From the IMG/VR virus record IMGVR_UViG_3300042731_004344, positions 1 through 50,163 of that record: a DNA stretch of 50,163 nt. The stretch is one strand, 5' to 3'. Both the position numbers and the translations under genes were made by a program. Shown here one piece after another: positions 28,220 to 38,171 of the stretch. Within the stretch, counting starts at the first letter, position 1. Every line of letters starts with the position of its first letter. Below the pieces are notes generated by a model, which was given only the letters and a program-made list of their open reading frames with translations, had not been told where the DNA came from and ran no database searches. The stretch is from a virus.

Positions 28220-28719
28220 TGCGGAATCACATCGGCATCCCCGGTGCAAGGCGGGCGCCCGAAGCGATCCTTCGGGCGCTCCGCGCCATCGACCCGCTAT
28301 ACGACATTCACTACCTGGGCGACGGTCGGTGGGCCGTCGGGCGGGTGGTCCCATCTTCGTCCCGGCGCACCATCGGGATGAAGATGAAGCACAACATCAT
28401 GCGTAACCCGAACCTCAAGAAGCAGCAGCAGCGTCTCCGCATCGCGGAGCTGGCGATCGAAGGGTTTGGGGTCGTGGCGATCTACAAGTTTCTTGGCGAG
28501 CCCACAGACGAGCTCGTGCAGGATGTGAGGCAGCGGCACTACAACTACCAGGTGGACCGCGAGCGTTTCTTTCGGGAGGCCCTCGACGAAGCAGAGGTAC
28601 ACAAGGGCGTGACCGGCGAGATGCTCGACGAGATCGAATACCGGGAGCGCCACGTCACCCCGGAGCTGTTCCGGGGCAAGAAGCACTTTCCGCAGGGAGC
28701 GTCCAATGAGCCCATGTAA
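28219..28719 (+). CDS. Hypothetical basic helical protein in head block (166 aa)
   Basis: 166 residues starting at ATG 28219 (TGATG overlap); the upstream extension of the frame is a shadow. The N-terminal ~50 residues form an alpha/beta segment (ALRAIDPLYDIHYLGDGRWA). A basic patch follows (MKMKHNIMRNPNLKKQQQRL), then a long helix-rich acidic part (VDRERFFREALDEAEVHKGV). It could be a minor head or completion protein. It overlaps the next gene by 14 bases. Confidence 0.55.
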   Translation: MRNHIGIPGARRAPEAILRALRAIDPLYDIHYLGDGRWAVGRVVPSSSRRTIGMKMKHNIMRNPNLKKQQQRLRIAELAIEGFGVVAIYKFLGEPTDELVQDVRQRHYNYQVDRERFFREALDEAEVHKGVTGEMLDEIEYRERHVTPELFRGKKHFPQGASNEPM

Positions 28720-29125
28720 GTACACCGGACAGTTCGGACCACTCGTGATCGGCCAGGAGGAGTTCGACGCCGAACAGAAGCTCGAGAAGGGTGGAGCCAA
28801 GGATTTCGGCCCCGCCGTCACGGGCAAGCACCCGGCCCCCGAAGCGTTCCCGCCACCTCTCGACGAGGAGTCGGAGCTGCTCAATGCTTTCGAGGAGGAT
28901 GCTCCCCCCGAGGCCGAGGTCGCATCGCTCTCCGTCCGAGCCATCAAGGAGGAGTTGAAAGGTACGAACGCTCCGTCCGTGATCGACCGCATCATGCGGG
29001 ACGAGTTTTCCCGGGCCGACGGGATCCGCAAATCCGTCATGCAGCTCCTTCTCAAGAAAGAGGCGGGCCGCGACAGCCCGCGCCCCGAGGTGCTCGAGGT
29101 ACTCGAGAGCCAGCTCGCGGAGTAA
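28706..29125 (+). CDS. Acidic hypothetical protein in head block (139 aa)
   Basis: 139 residues, Pro/Glu-rich and probably disordered in the first half (KHPAPEAFPPPLDEESELLN), with helices in the second half (VIDRIMRDEFSRADGIRKSV). No motif recognised. Position suggests a minor head or assembly protein. It is followed within three bases by the adaptor-like gene at 29129. Confidence 0.55.
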   Translation: MSPCKYTGQFGPLVIGQEEFDAEQKLEKGGAKDFGPAVTGKHPAPEAFPPPLDEESELLNAFEEDAPPEAEVASLSVRAIKEELKGTNAPSVIDRIMRDEFSRADGIRKSVMQLLLKKEAGRDSPRPEVLEVLESQLAE

Positions 29126-29128
29126 GCC

Positions 29129-29782
29129 ATGCCGTTCACTGTGCAGGACGTGATTCTGGAGGCGCGGGACCAGCACCCCGCGTTCGATCCGCAGCGGAGC
29201 CCCGACAGCGGAGCGTTCCGGCAGACGAACCGCTACACGCGGCAGCTCTACTTTCTCACGTCCGAAAAGGACAGCTCCGCGCTGCCGAATCTCGTGGAGG
29301 AGATCACGTTCCCCCTCGCGACGTTCGAGGACGGACACACGCTTCCGGCTTACGTCTACATGCAGGGCGGAACCCTGTGGGTCCAGGGCGGGCATGACCG
29401 CGCCGAACCGTTCAACATTGTCCCCTACCGCAACCGCTTCATGCCGAACATGCACAGCGCCGGCTACATCCACGGCGGAGTGCTCTATTTCTGCGGGGAC
29501 GCGGGCGATTGGGTCCAGGTGGAGAAGGTCGAAATCTCCTACGTGCCGGAGCCGACCCTGCCTACCGCTATGACCGACAACGTACCTCTGCCCGACGGGG
29601 CGTTCTGGCCGTGCGTGGAGCACATCGCGTGGTGGATGGCGCGCAGGCAGGGCGTCTACGAGGGCGTCAGGCTTGACCTTTTGCAGTTCAAGGCCGACTG
29701 GAAGCAAGCGGAACGCGAGTACCTCGTGGAGATCGCGCAGCACGCCAGAGGCGAAGCAAACTACGTCCGAGAGGAGTGGTAA
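29129..29782 (+). CDS. Head-tail adaptor-like protein (217 aa)
   Basis: 217 residues, starting FTVQDVILEARDQHPAFDPQ, the short helical opening common in head-tail connector proteins of podoviruses. A central beta domain follows (GHTLPAYVYMQGGTLWVQGG), then a C-terminal helical pair (PCVEHIAWWMARRQGVYEGV, KADWKQAEREYLVEIAQHAR). That layout, and its place downstream of capsid genes paired with a similar-sized gene at 29783, fits an adaptor or neck protein. No direct family match is claimed. Confidence 0.55.
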   Translation: MPFTVQDVILEARDQHPAFDPQRSPDSGAFRQTNRYTRQLYFLTSEKDSSALPNLVEEITFPLATFEDGHTLPAYVYMQGGTLWVQGGHDRAEPFNIVPYRNRFMPNMHSAGYIHGGVLYFCGDAGDWVQVEKVEISYVPEPTLPTAMTDNVPLPDGAFWPCVEHIAWWMARRQGVYEGVRLDLLQFKADWKQAEREYLVEIAQHARGEANYVREEW

Positions 29783-30490
29783 ATGGCCGTCACGACAACG
29801 CCACAAGACATCATCTACGCGGCGTACTCGCGCTCCACGCAGAACAACCCCGGCACCATCGCCACTGAGTCCACGGAGTTGCTCAACGTGGTGCAGAGGG
29901 CGCTCGACGGGTCCTATGCGATGGCGGCGCGGATCAACCCGACATTCTTCGCGGCCAGCGCCACAGTCACGGCGCCAGGCGCAGGCTTGCCGTGGGCGCG
30001 GCCCGAGCTGGCCGAGTCCATCTTCCGCATCGAGAACAGCGGTGTGGAGGTGGTGGTCGTTCCCTACGACGACCGCACGGCCGAGGAGGGGCTGCCCGCA
30101 GTTTACGAGTGGGGGCAAAACTTCTACGAGGCCGGAAACACGCCGGACCCCGATCCGACGACGGACGACCTCGATTTCTTCTACTCGAAGCGGCCGGCTA
30201 CGCTCACGTCCCTCACGGACACGCTCGACGCACTCTGGCGAGAGCCGTTCAACGAGCTGCTCGTGCTTGAGGTCGCGATCTATCTGGCGGTGAAGGACGG
30301 GGCCGCGCAGAGCCGCTTGAACGAGCTGCAAGCTCTCGCGCAGGAGCGCCTGCGGTGGGCCAACCGATTCTGCTCGCACCTCGAGCACGCCACGCCGATT
30401 CAGCGGCGCCGGTTCGGCCACATCCGACGCTTCAACACGGAGGCCCTGCTCCCCGTTCTCGGCTTTGCGGATGTGAACGTCACCAAGTAA
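29783..30490 (+). CDS. Head-tail connector/adaptor-like protein (235 aa)
   Basis: 235 residues beginning TTPQDIIYAAYSRSTQNNPG, another N-terminal helix followed by a loop, as in gp4/tail-tubular-A-type adaptors. A central domain with strands (GVEVVVVPYDDRTAEEGLPA) and a C-terminal helical region (LLVLEVAIYLAVKDGAAQSR, ALAQERLRWANRF) complete it. It starts directly after the preceding TAA. Together with the 29129 product it probably bridges portal and tail; inference from size, order and fold pattern. Confidence 0.55.
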   Translation: MAVTTTPQDIIYAAYSRSTQNNPGTIATESTELLNVVQRALDGSYAMAARINPTFFAASATVTAPGAGLPWARPELAESIFRIENSGVEVVVVPYDDRTAEEGLPAVYEWGQNFYEAGNTPDPDPTTDDLDFFYSKRPATLTSLTDTLDALWREPFNELLVLEVAIYLAVKDGAAQSRLNELQALAQERLRWANRFCSHLEHATPIQRRRFGHIRRFNTEALLPVLGFADVNVTK

Positions 30491-30499
30491 GGGGTCCTC

Positions 30500-33400
30500 A
30501 TGGCTTTCATCATTGAGGACAGCTTTACCGAGGCGTCACCGCCGGTAAACCTCGAGAATCACACCGCCGACGACGGCGGGTCGTGGATCGAGTGCGCCGT
30601 CGATGTTGCGGGCTGGACAAAAGGAGCGGCGTACAAGCTCGAAATCATAGACGACCCCGGCGCTCCCGGCGATGGCATCGTGGGCGTCGTGACCGCGAGC
30701 TCCATCGTCGGCTATTACCACTCCGAGGATCCCGGCACCGCCACCGATTACGACATTCTGTTCGACATGCGGTCGGTGGACGATTGCAGTTTCTCCAATG
30801 CGTCCGAGTGCTACGTCGCCTGGCGGTGCAAAACGTCCGTCCGAGAAGGGTACATTTTCGGGTACGACGTTTCCTCGTGCAAACTGATCCTGGGCCGGTA
30901 CGACAACGACAGCTACACCAACCTTCTCGACTTTGGTGGTCGCGGGTCGAACGGCGTCTACACGTTCCACCAGTTCAAGATCGAGGTGCGCGGCTCGCAG
31001 TTCACCGTCTTTGAGTGGAAAGATCCAGGCGGCGGGCTACAATGGGTTCAGATCGGCCAGACGACAGACTCGACCTATTCCAGCGGTCGAGCGATCTGTC
31101 ACTGTCAAGGCAACTTCACGGTCGCGCCGTCCTACATCGCGTTTGAGGTTCCAGAATCCCCGCCGTCCACACCGACCATCACCATCGCCGGTCAGGGACC
31201 GGACTACATCGAGCTTTCAAGCTCGGCGTTCGTTGCCGGGGTGCCCGCTCGCGGACATCACGCCTCACAGTGGCAAGTGACGCTCGCGGCCGACACCGGG
31301 TTCGCCACGCCGATCATCGACGTCACGGCCTACAACGAGGAAAGTTTTGAGGCGTTCTACGCCTCCGGCGGGCTCAACCTATTCCAGAATCAGTACATCG
31401 CCAGAGTGCGCCACGCCGACGATTATCCCACCGGCACCGACAGATGGAGCGATTGGAGCGCGGCGAGCTCCTCCACAAGCCTTGAAACGTCCGGCCAGTA
31501 TTACACGGCGTTCGCGGAGCGGCCCATCGGGGTCAACATCCGCACCGACATTCCGGCCGACTGGGGCGAGCTCGACGTTTCCGACGGACAAAGCACCTGG
31601 TTCCTCGAGGAGCGGGACGACGCTACCTGCCTCGTGACGATGGACCGGGTGCCCGAGGAGTCGCCGGTCCCCGATTCCGACACCGTGGACCCGATTCTGT
31701 GGGAGGGCTTTCCAAGTGTAGCCACGCAGATCGTGTTCGGCCGGTTCGTCATCGACAACATCACATCTCAAGGCACCTGCTCAAGCGGCGTCAAATCACC
31801 GAACGAGTACATCTGCCGGGAGGTCTACGGGCTCAAGAGCGGGCCGCATTACGGAGGCGCGGGGACAGGCGGGATCAACCCGGCCGGAAACACCGAGCCG
31901 TATTGGGAAGGGACGAGCATCCCCGCGATCAACTGTAGCCCCACCGGGATGAACGTCGCCGGTCCCGCGATGGGCGTCACCATGCTCGACACCGATTGGG
32001 CGCAGGTATCCGTCAAGCGACTGTGGCCCGAGCGGTACTGGCAGACACTTTGGCCCGTCATTCGGCTTGGTAGCGTGGACCGCAACCAGCGACACCTTTG
32101 CGGCCTATACAAGACATGGGGGTGGGTGGACCTCAACTTCACGCTCATGTTGCCGGACGTCGGTCTGGCAACGCCGCCAGCGACCTACTGGATGACGTTC
32201 AAGGCCGGACCCGACGACGACGGCATCCCGCAATCGTGGATGGCCTGGGAATCCCACATCGGGCTTGAGGGCGAATGGCGGTACGGGCCACGCGACACCT
32301 TCTCCGGCGACACCGATGGGTGGCGCGTAGTCTTTACGGATACGTGCTGCTACAGCTGCGTCAACCTGCCGTCCCCGCCCTGCACCTCATGTTGCTTCGT
32401 CAACAAGGCAGACACGTCGCGGTGGGCCGTGGACGAGTGGATTCTGTGTGCGGGCAACAAGGTCCGCATCCTCGACCTGCCGCTCGGGTGGCGGTGCGAG
32501 ATCGGCGGCGAGGGTCCGCACGTTACCACGGGACATGCGTTCTGGCCCGATTGGATCGTGGGTGACGGGTCGGACGATCAGTACATTGATTTCAAGGGGT
32601 TCGCGTTCCCGGCCGACACCATCTACCTGTACGACGCCGACGACAACCTGCTTGACGAATGGGACGTACCGACCGGGATATGGGGCGGCGACACCTATCG
32701 GATCAACAGCGGGATCCTGGGCGCGGCCGGGGTCGGCGCACGCCTCTCGGGCACGTTTGAGGGCACGGACGGCACGGGCTACATCGCGTACCTCGACGCC
32801 AACGACGGACTCAAGCTCGATCGGTGGAGCGCAGCGGGCGGCAAGGTGAACCTTGATACCGTCGCGTTCCCGCTCGTGACCGGCAAATACTACAACGTGG
32901 TGCTTGAAACTGTCGGGACCACGATCCGGGCAAAAGCGTGGGAGGGCGGAGCTGGCCTACAGGGCGACCCCGAGAACAACGACCCCGGCACCTGGGCCAT
33001 TAGCGTCACGGACGCGACCTACGCTACTGGCGCACCGGGACTCGTTGGGCTCACGGACCAGCCGGTAGACTTTGATGCGTTCGCCGCAGGGCTCGGCGGT
33101 GACGATTACCCGACCGGCCGCTACCCCGGCGCGTGTGCGTGGGTGAACCCCGTCGAGGGGCAGATTTACGAGGCGACCGACTCTCCCATCCTGCTCGAGT
33201 GGACGCCGCCGCCCGTCACGGCAGGTGTGCTTGGCGGCGAAATCGTGTACGAGCTCGAGTATCAACCGACGGACGACCCGTCCTGGGCGCCTTTGGCAAG
33301 CAACATTCGTGGCACTACCTACTCTTGGGACTTGTCCGCGCTGCCGGCAGGCTACTACTGCGTCCGCGTCCGCCCCTACGCCGGGTGCGAGTATGGCCCG

Positions 33401-34468
33401 TGGAGCCAGGTGTGCTTCCAGTGGATCGGCGGGTACGTCCTTCTGCGCGTTCCCGACGGGTACTTCTTCGGAGACTGGTACACGGGCGAGCCCGATGTGG
33501 GTAAGTGGATCCGCCTGTTCCGCGCTTCGCATCTGGACGATGCAGATGTGGTCGCAGGGTGCCTCGTGACCCGCGAGCTGATCCCGGCCGGGGTCGGAGG
33601 CGAGTGTCTGTTTCAAAAGCTGTACGTCACGCTCTCGGCCACGACCGTAGGCACGCTGCGCGTCACCCCGATCCTCGACGGCAACTATCTCGAGGAGGAG
33701 CGGCGGTACATCCAGATCGGTGACTTTGACCCCGATTCCGGTCAGCTTCCCACGCAATCCAAGACGCCGCGCCGCTACGAAATCGACCTCACGCGAGGAT
33801 ACGGAAGCGAGGAGTTTCGCTACGGGTACCGGGGCACCTATTGGCAGGTGGAAATCTGCGCCACGGACTACACGGGCCAGGGGCGCATTGAGATCGACGG
33901 GGTAGCGATGCGCTACACGGTCGTCCGCGAGACGCACGCCTGGGCGCGACCGTTCGTGGGTGAGCTGGAAGTGGACGTCGAGATGGAAACGGCCGCGAGG
34001 TTCTTCTTTGGCACCTCCACGGACGATGCCGACGCTTCCATCTGGCGGGCGCAACAAGGGTCCACGGATTTCGGTGAACGACTGCGGGTGCTCCTGCAGA
34101 GCAACTACTACGCGCCGCACGGGGCCAGCGAGGAGGCACTGTTCCGCACGCTCTATTTGAACATCACCCGCACGAATCGGGCGGAGCTGAAACTCAACGT
34201 GATTCCCGTACTGGACGGTACGTCGCTCGAGACGACAGAGATCACCTTGCCGGCTGCAGGTGACGTTCCGGTGACGGAGGTGCATGAGGTGCCGCTGTCC
34301 GTCCCGGTGCTGATCGACACGACAGAGGTGGGGCGCTCCGGGGCGCGCGGGGTGTGGTTTTCCTTCCGAGTCCAGAGCAGCACGCCCATGCCCGAGGGGG
34401 AGCTGATTTTCAACGGGGCGGCGATCGACGCCATACGAGTCCGCGAGACAGAACCAGGAGTGATTTGA
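30500..34468 (+). CDS. Giant structural tail protein with lectin-like and Fn3-like modules (1322 aa)
   Basis: 1322 residues, strand-rich and modular. The first ~220 residues look like a laminin-G/concanavalin-type sandwich (SWIECAVDVAGWTKGAAYKL, VYTFHQFKIEVRGSQFTVFE). A second similar module lies near residues 740-860 (YIAYLDANDGLKLDRWSAAG). A fibronectin-III-like domain follows near 880-980 (SPILLEWTPPPVTAGVLGGE, YCVRVRPYAGCEYGPWSQVC). Around residue 615 there is an unusual cysteine cluster (TCCYSCVNLPSPPCTSCCF). The last ~300 residues hold two related jelly-roll-like repeats (each with AxWRLLRxS/FGERLRVLLQS-type strands). Lies between neck and nozzle genes and likely forms fibres or a large tail appendage binding glycans. 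Confidence 0.65.
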   Translation: MAFIIEDSFTEASPPVNLENHTADDGGSWIECAVDVAGWTKGAAYKLEIIDDPGAPGDGIVGVVTASSIVGYYHSEDPGTATDYDILFDMRSVDDCSFSNASECYVAWRCKTSVREGYIFGYDVSSCKLILGRYDNDSYTNLLDFGGRGSNGVYTFHQFKIEVRGSQFTVFEWKDPGGGLQWVQIGQTTDSTYSSGRAICHCQGNFTVAPSYIAFEVPESPPSTPTITIAGQGPDYIELSSSAFVAGVPARGHHASQWQVTLAADTGFATPIIDVTAYNEESFEAFYASGGLNLFQNQYIARVRHADDYPTGTDRWSDWSAASSSTSLETSGQYYTAFAERPIGVNIRTDIPADWGELDVSDGQSTWFLEERDDATCLVTMDRVPEESPVPDSDTVDPILWEGFPSVATQIVFGRFVIDNITSQGTCSSGVKSPNEYICREVYGLKSGPHYGGAGTGGINPAGNTEPYWEGTSIPAINCSPTGMNVAGPAMGVTMLDTDWAQVSVKRLWPERYWQTLWPVIRLGSVDRNQRHLCGLYKTWGWVDLNFTLMLPDVGLATPPATYWMTFKAGPDDDGIPQSWMAWESHIGLEGEWRYGPRDTFSGDTDGWRVVFTDTCCYSCVNLPSPPCTSCCFVNKADTSRWAVDEWILCAGNKVRILDLPLGWRCEIGGEGPHVTTGHAFWPDWIVGDGSDDQYIDFKGFAFPADTIYLYDADDNLLDEWDVPTGIWGGDTYRINSGILGAAGVGARLSGTFEGTDGTGYIAYLDANDGLKLDRWSAAGGKVNLDTVAFPLVTGKYYNVVLETVGTTIRAKAWEGGAGLQGDPENNDPGTWAISVTDATYATGAPGLVGLTDQPVDFDAFAAGLGGDDYPTGRYPGACAWVNPVEGQIYEATDSPILLEWTPPPVTAGVLGGEIVYELEYQPTDDPSWAPLASNIRGTTYSWDLSALPAGYYCVRVRPYAGCEYGPWSQVCFQWIGGYVLLRVPDGYFFGDWYTGEPDVGKWIRLFRASHLDDADVVAGCLVTRELIPAGVGGECLFQKLYVTLSATTVGTLRVTPILDGNYLEEERRYIQIGDFDPDSGQLPTQSKTPRRYEIDLTRGYGSEEFRYGYRGTYWQVEICATDYTGQGRIEIDGVAMRYTVVRETHAWARPFVGELEVDVEMETAARFFFGTSTDDADASIWRAQQGSTDFGERLRVLLQSNYYAPHGASEEALFRTLYLNITRTNRAELKLNVIPVLDGTSLETTEITLPAAGDVPVTEVHEVPLSVPVLIDTTEVGRSGARGVWFSFRVQSSTPMPEGELIFNGAAIDAIRVRETEPGVI

Positions 34469-37317
34469 TGCCCGACCCGACGTTCATTCAGCTGCCGTTT
34501 GGTCCCGGCCTCGACAAAGAGTCGGGCGCGATGGTGGTGCGCCCGAACACGATGCAGGATTTGCGGAACGTGTACCACCACGAGGGGTCGCTCGTGGTGC
34601 GGGAGGGCGTCCTCAAGACCAACGAGTTCTTCGACGGAGAGTCGGGGTGGTCGCAGGGCGGGCAGACCGTGGGGACCGGCGACGACGCCACGCACATCCT
34701 CGCGGGCATCGCGATCCGGTCGGAGCGAGCCGGGATCGTCGTGAGCTGGCACGCCACGCACAAGCGGGTCGCCATCTGGCGCGTGAACGCCTTGGGCGAG
34801 GAGAGTGTGTTCGTCGGATTCTGGCCTTTCCGTTCGGACCCCTACGGCAACGTGGCCTCGACGGGCGATTTTGAGTGGCCTGTCACGGACCCGCCGAAGG
34901 TCGTCCTCGCGGAGATGTACGGGCAGGTGTTTTTCGCCCACGACACCTACTACGACGCTTTCCGCGCCGACACCTACCACTACGACCCCTGGGGGCTCGT
35001 GACGGACGACACGCGGCTGAAACCGCTGTCGGGCAGGTTCATCGAAGGGGAGGGGTTGGAGGTGATCCGCTTCCGCGGCGTGGTCCGGCACCTGCACTAC
35101 CTGTTCGGGTGGGGGTGGGGCACCTCGCAGGAGTCGCGCCCCGAGCTCGTGCGAGTCTCGCTTCCTGGCGAGCCGGATGCGTTCGACCCGAATCACTACT
35201 TTATCGCAGGGGACCGCCGTGACCCGGTGATCGCCTGCGCGTCCGCCCGACAGACACTCATCGTCTGCAAGGAAACCGAGAGCTATCAGATCATCGGTTA
35301 CTCGAGGGCCAACTTTGGGATTCGACCTTACGACCAACTCTACGGTGCGCTCGCCTCGCGCCTCATCACGTCGGTATCGGGCACCGTTTACGTGTGGAGC
35401 GCGGAAGGTCCGATGATGGGTACGGACGTGGGGCCTTTCGAGAAGATATGGCTCCCTTTGGACCTGGGCGGGTTCGAGCCGGCCACGCTCATTCCGCGCG
35501 TCGAGTTCAAAGAGGGGTGGGCCGACTACATCGACGAAGTGGAGCTCGTGATCTTCTGCTTCGGGCAGAGGGCGTACATCCTGTCCGTTCGCAATCCGGC
35601 AGACCCGCGCTGGACGTATTGGGAGCTTGGGAAAAAGGCGTTCTGCGGGTTCCGTCTGTACGGAGGCGAGGACATTGGCGGAGTGCCGACGGGGTACGCG
35701 GACGTCGATAGCGTGTCCTACGAGGTGGAAGGGTGCGGCGTCTACCCGAGATACACGATCGCCGTGACCAACTACAGCCAGGGGCCGACGGATCTCGTGC
35801 AGGTGTACCACCGCCCGCTTGGCCCGTTCTGGCTTGACAACATCCTCGCGGATGCGCTCTCCGTGGATACGGATGGCGACGGCGTGCCGGACGGGTGGGA
35901 GGTCAACCAGAGCGCACCCACGTACCAGGCGTATTTCGATGGCACGCAGGCGGCCTACAAGCTGTCGGTCGGGAACACCGGATCCTCGAACACCACCACA
36001 GCCAGCTACATCGAGCTGCTTTGGACGACGGGCGCGGTCGTCGTGGGCGACAAGTACCGCTTCGAGGCGGACTGCTACACGCCCGTTGACGACGGACAGG
36101 TGTGGAACAACGCGCCCTGGGAGCTGCGCTGCCAGTTCTACGATGTGGGCGACAACCCTGTGGGCGCCATTCAGAGCCGTAACGTCCGCGCCCCCGTGTT
36201 CCAGCGGTCGTACCTCGAGGTGACGGCCCCCGCCACGGCCACCTACGCCAAGGTGGGGCTGAGGTGTGACGTGCGGGCAGCCGGGCAGCAGCTCGAGGGC
36301 CTGGTCCGCAACCCGATGTGGAGAGAGCAGGACACGGCGCCGGGTGATTGGGTGCCGGCCGCGGCGCCGTCTCTCGTGTCGCCGGAGACGACGCAGGAGC
36401 TTGGCCCGTACACTGTGGGCGAGCCGGGGATGGACTACGAGTTCGCCATTCGCTACGTCAACCTCGGACTGCAGGCACCCGCCGGATACGAGGACACAGA
36501 CGACCCGTCCACCTGGCCCGCCGTGAGCAGGGGTACAGCAGAGATCCCGATGGACGCGCCCGACTGGACGGGTTTCTTCGGGATCCCGCCGAACCTCGTG
36601 CCGATCCAGTTCGTCGAGAACGCGGTGTCCAGGTACTTCGAGATGGTGCCGGGGTGCGACCCCAACAACAACGTGGGAACGTCCTACCTCAAGTACACGA
36701 ACCGCGACCTCGAGGTGTACGAAAACGACGTGCTCATCGGGTACATGCACAGGGGCGAGCTGGCGTGGTTTCGGCAGCTCCGTTCCGTGGACAAGTTCAA
36801 CACCTACCAGTACAAGATGCGGTACATCGGACCCGACCGTAACAGTCCGTTCGGGGCCACCATCACGGCCGTCGCGGGCGAGGTGGAGGAGGAGCGACCG
36901 CCCGAGATCATATCCCTGCAAGGCGACGTGCCGCTCCTGTACGCCTATCAGATCAAGATTCGCCTCACCGACGAGAGCGGTCTGTACGACCACAACGCGG
37001 ACGGGGTGAAAACCGAGCCCATCGGCATCGAGATTCAGGACAACTACACCCCGCAGGGTGGTGGTGGAACGCTACCGGCCGGCGAGTGGAACCGGGTGTG
37101 GGTGTCTCATGTCATCGACCTAGCATACGGCGGAACGCGGCTCACTTACCCACCCGCCGACCTCATCGAGCACGACCGCAAGGCAGACGGCGTTACGGTG
37201 TCCGTGCGGGTGCGCGAGTTCTACGAACCGTTCCCCGACTACTTCACCGACCCGATCGAGACGTTCGAGCCGACGAACGTGAGCCCGTGGAGCGACGTGA
37301 AAACCGTGACCATTTAG
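34468..37317 (+). CDS. Tail nozzle/tubular B-like protein with appended glycan-binding-type domain (949 aa)
   Basis: The start at ATG 34468 overlaps the previous stop (TGATG). The first ~480 residues have the beta-propeller pattern of podovirus nozzle proteins: PNTMQDLRNVYHHEGSLVVR, RVSLPGEPDAFDPNHYFIAG, SARQTLIVCKETESYQIIGY and FGIRPYDQLYGALA, similar in style to tail tubular B. Around residue ~465 a calcium-loop-like DTDGDGVPDGWEVNQ introduces a carbohydrate-binding-module-like sandwich (to ~630), and further Fn3-like strands follow to the C-terminus. T7 gp12 is 794 residues, so this version is enlarged by the insertions. It should close the tail tip and may contact the host surface. Confidence 0.7.
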   Translation: MPDPTFIQLPFGPGLDKESGAMVVRPNTMQDLRNVYHHEGSLVVREGVLKTNEFFDGESGWSQGGQTVGTGDDATHILAGIAIRSERAGIVVSWHATHKRVAIWRVNALGEESVFVGFWPFRSDPYGNVASTGDFEWPVTDPPKVVLAEMYGQVFFAHDTYYDAFRADTYHYDPWGLVTDDTRLKPLSGRFIEGEGLEVIRFRGVVRHLHYLFGWGWGTSQESRPELVRVSLPGEPDAFDPNHYFIAGDRRDPVIACASARQTLIVCKETESYQIIGYSRANFGIRPYDQLYGALASRLITSVSGTVYVWSAEGPMMGTDVGPFEKIWLPLDLGGFEPATLIPRVEFKEGWADYIDEVELVIFCFGQRAYILSVRNPADPRWTYWELGKKAFCGFRLYGGEDIGGVPTGYADVDSVSYEVEGCGVYPRYTIAVTNYSQGPTDLVQVYHRPLGPFWLDNILADALSVDTDGDGVPDGWEVNQSAPTYQAYFDGTQAAYKLSVGNTGSSNTTTASYIELLWTTGAVVVGDKYRFEADCYTPVDDGQVWNNAPWELRCQFYDVGDNPVGAIQSRNVRAPVFQRSYLEVTAPATATYAKVGLRCDVRAAGQQLEGLVRNPMWREQDTAPGDWVPAAAPSLVSPETTQELGPYTVGEPGMDYEFAIRYVNLGLQAPAGYEDTDDPSTWPAVSRGTAEIPMDAPDWTGFFGIPPNLVPIQFVENAVSRYFEMVPGCDPNNNVGTSYLKYTNRDLEVYENDVLIGYMHRGELAWFRQLRSVDKFNTYQYKMRYIGPDRNSPFGATITAVAGEVEEERPPEIISLQGDVPLLYAYQIKIRLTDESGLYDHNADGVKTEPIGIEIQDNYTPQGGGGTLPAGEWNRVWVSHVIDLAYGGTRLTYPPADLIEHDRKADGVTVSVRVREFYEPFPDYFTDPIETFEPTNVSPWSDVKTVTI

Positions 37318-37338
37318 GCCTCGGGAGTATATTCAGTC

Positions 37339-37614
37339 ATGCGAAGCAGCTCGGAGCGACACGGAGACGCGGTAGCGCAGGGTGGGCTCACCAAGTACCT
37401 GCGGTTCATTCGCGTCAAGCACTTCGAGGCCGCGTCGGGTGACGACCTTGCCGATGCGGTGCGCGCCTGGTTCACGGCGAAAGAGGAAACGAAAACTGTG
37501 GACTACCAGACCGTGACAGAGACGGCCGAGCTGTCCGAGGACCGCGAGCTGATCGACTGGCGCTACCAGGTGGAGGGCGGAACCCACCATCTGATTCTTT
37601 TCTACGCGGAGTAG
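37339..37614 (+). CDS. Small hypothetical protein (91 aa)
   Basis: 91 residues starting at ATG 37339; GGGAG lies rather far upstream (~15 bases). It has a helical part (GDDLADAVRAWFTAKEETKT) and C-terminal strands (WRYQVEGGTHHLILFYAE) reminiscent of small sporulation-related or cyclophilin-unlike alpha/beta folds, but no family is recognised. The next gene follows after three bases. Internal or tail minor protein by position. Confidence 0.5.
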   Translation: MRSSSERHGDAVAQGGLTKYLRFIRVKHFEAASGDDLADAVRAWFTAKEETKTVDYQTVTETAELSEDRELIDWRYQVEGGTHHLILFYAE

Positions 37615-37617
37615 ACG

Positions 37618-38163
37618 ATGGCAAACGTGCTCAACGAGTATCGCGACCGCTACCGGCAGTTCCTCGAGTCGGAGGGAGAAGCGGCGGCGCAAAGCCGCGA
37701 GCGGCAGCAATCGTGGAGCGGGAAGGGCGCGGCTGAGGACTACGCGCAGGCCATGTATAACACCATCCGCCGACCTTACGAGGAGAGCGCGATGGACCTG
37801 CGGGGGACGCAGGTGGGCCAGGGTAGGGTCCGCACCGGGTTCGGATTCGAGGACATGGACCGCCACCACTACTACGGGATGGTGCAGCCCATGGCCGACG
37901 CGATCGGTAGGGGCAGCATCCAGCTCGCCGGCATGGACCTCTCCAACATCACGAGCATGGCGGGGTCGCAGGACCGCTACGGGGACATCCTCGCGAGTGC
38001 CTACGACCTCGAGCTGGCCCGCGCCAACGCCGACAAGCAGGAGAAGAAACGGCGAGGCGGGATCTTGGGCGGGATACTCGGAGGCGTGGCGGGCGCCCTC
38101 ATTCCGGGCGTCGGCCCGATCATTGGCAGCGCGGCCGGAGGCGCAATCGGGTCGCTGTTCTAG
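37618..38163 (+). CDS. Internal virion/ejection protein with glycine-zipper C-terminus (181 aa)
   Basis: 181 residues. The first ~140 are helical and charged with Arg/Tyr (NEYRDRYRQFLESEGEAAAQ), followed by a Lys/Arg patch. The C-terminal ~35 residues are a Gly-zipper membrane-inserting segment (GGILGGILGGVAGALIPGVG). This topology, and the position as first of three genes before the spikes, match the small ejection proteins of podoviruses (T7 gp14 position), which enter the host envelope to form a DNA channel. Confidence 0.65.
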   Translation: MANVLNEYRDRYRQFLESEGEAAAQSRERQQSWSGKGAAEDYAQAMYNTIRRPYEESAMDLRGTQVGQGRVRTGFGFEDMDRHHYYGMVQPMADAIGRGSIQLAGMDLSNITSMAGSQDRYGDILASAYDLELARANADKQEKKRRGGILGGILGGVAGALIPGVGPIIGSAAGGAIGSLF

Positions 38164-38171
38164 GAGGTAGC

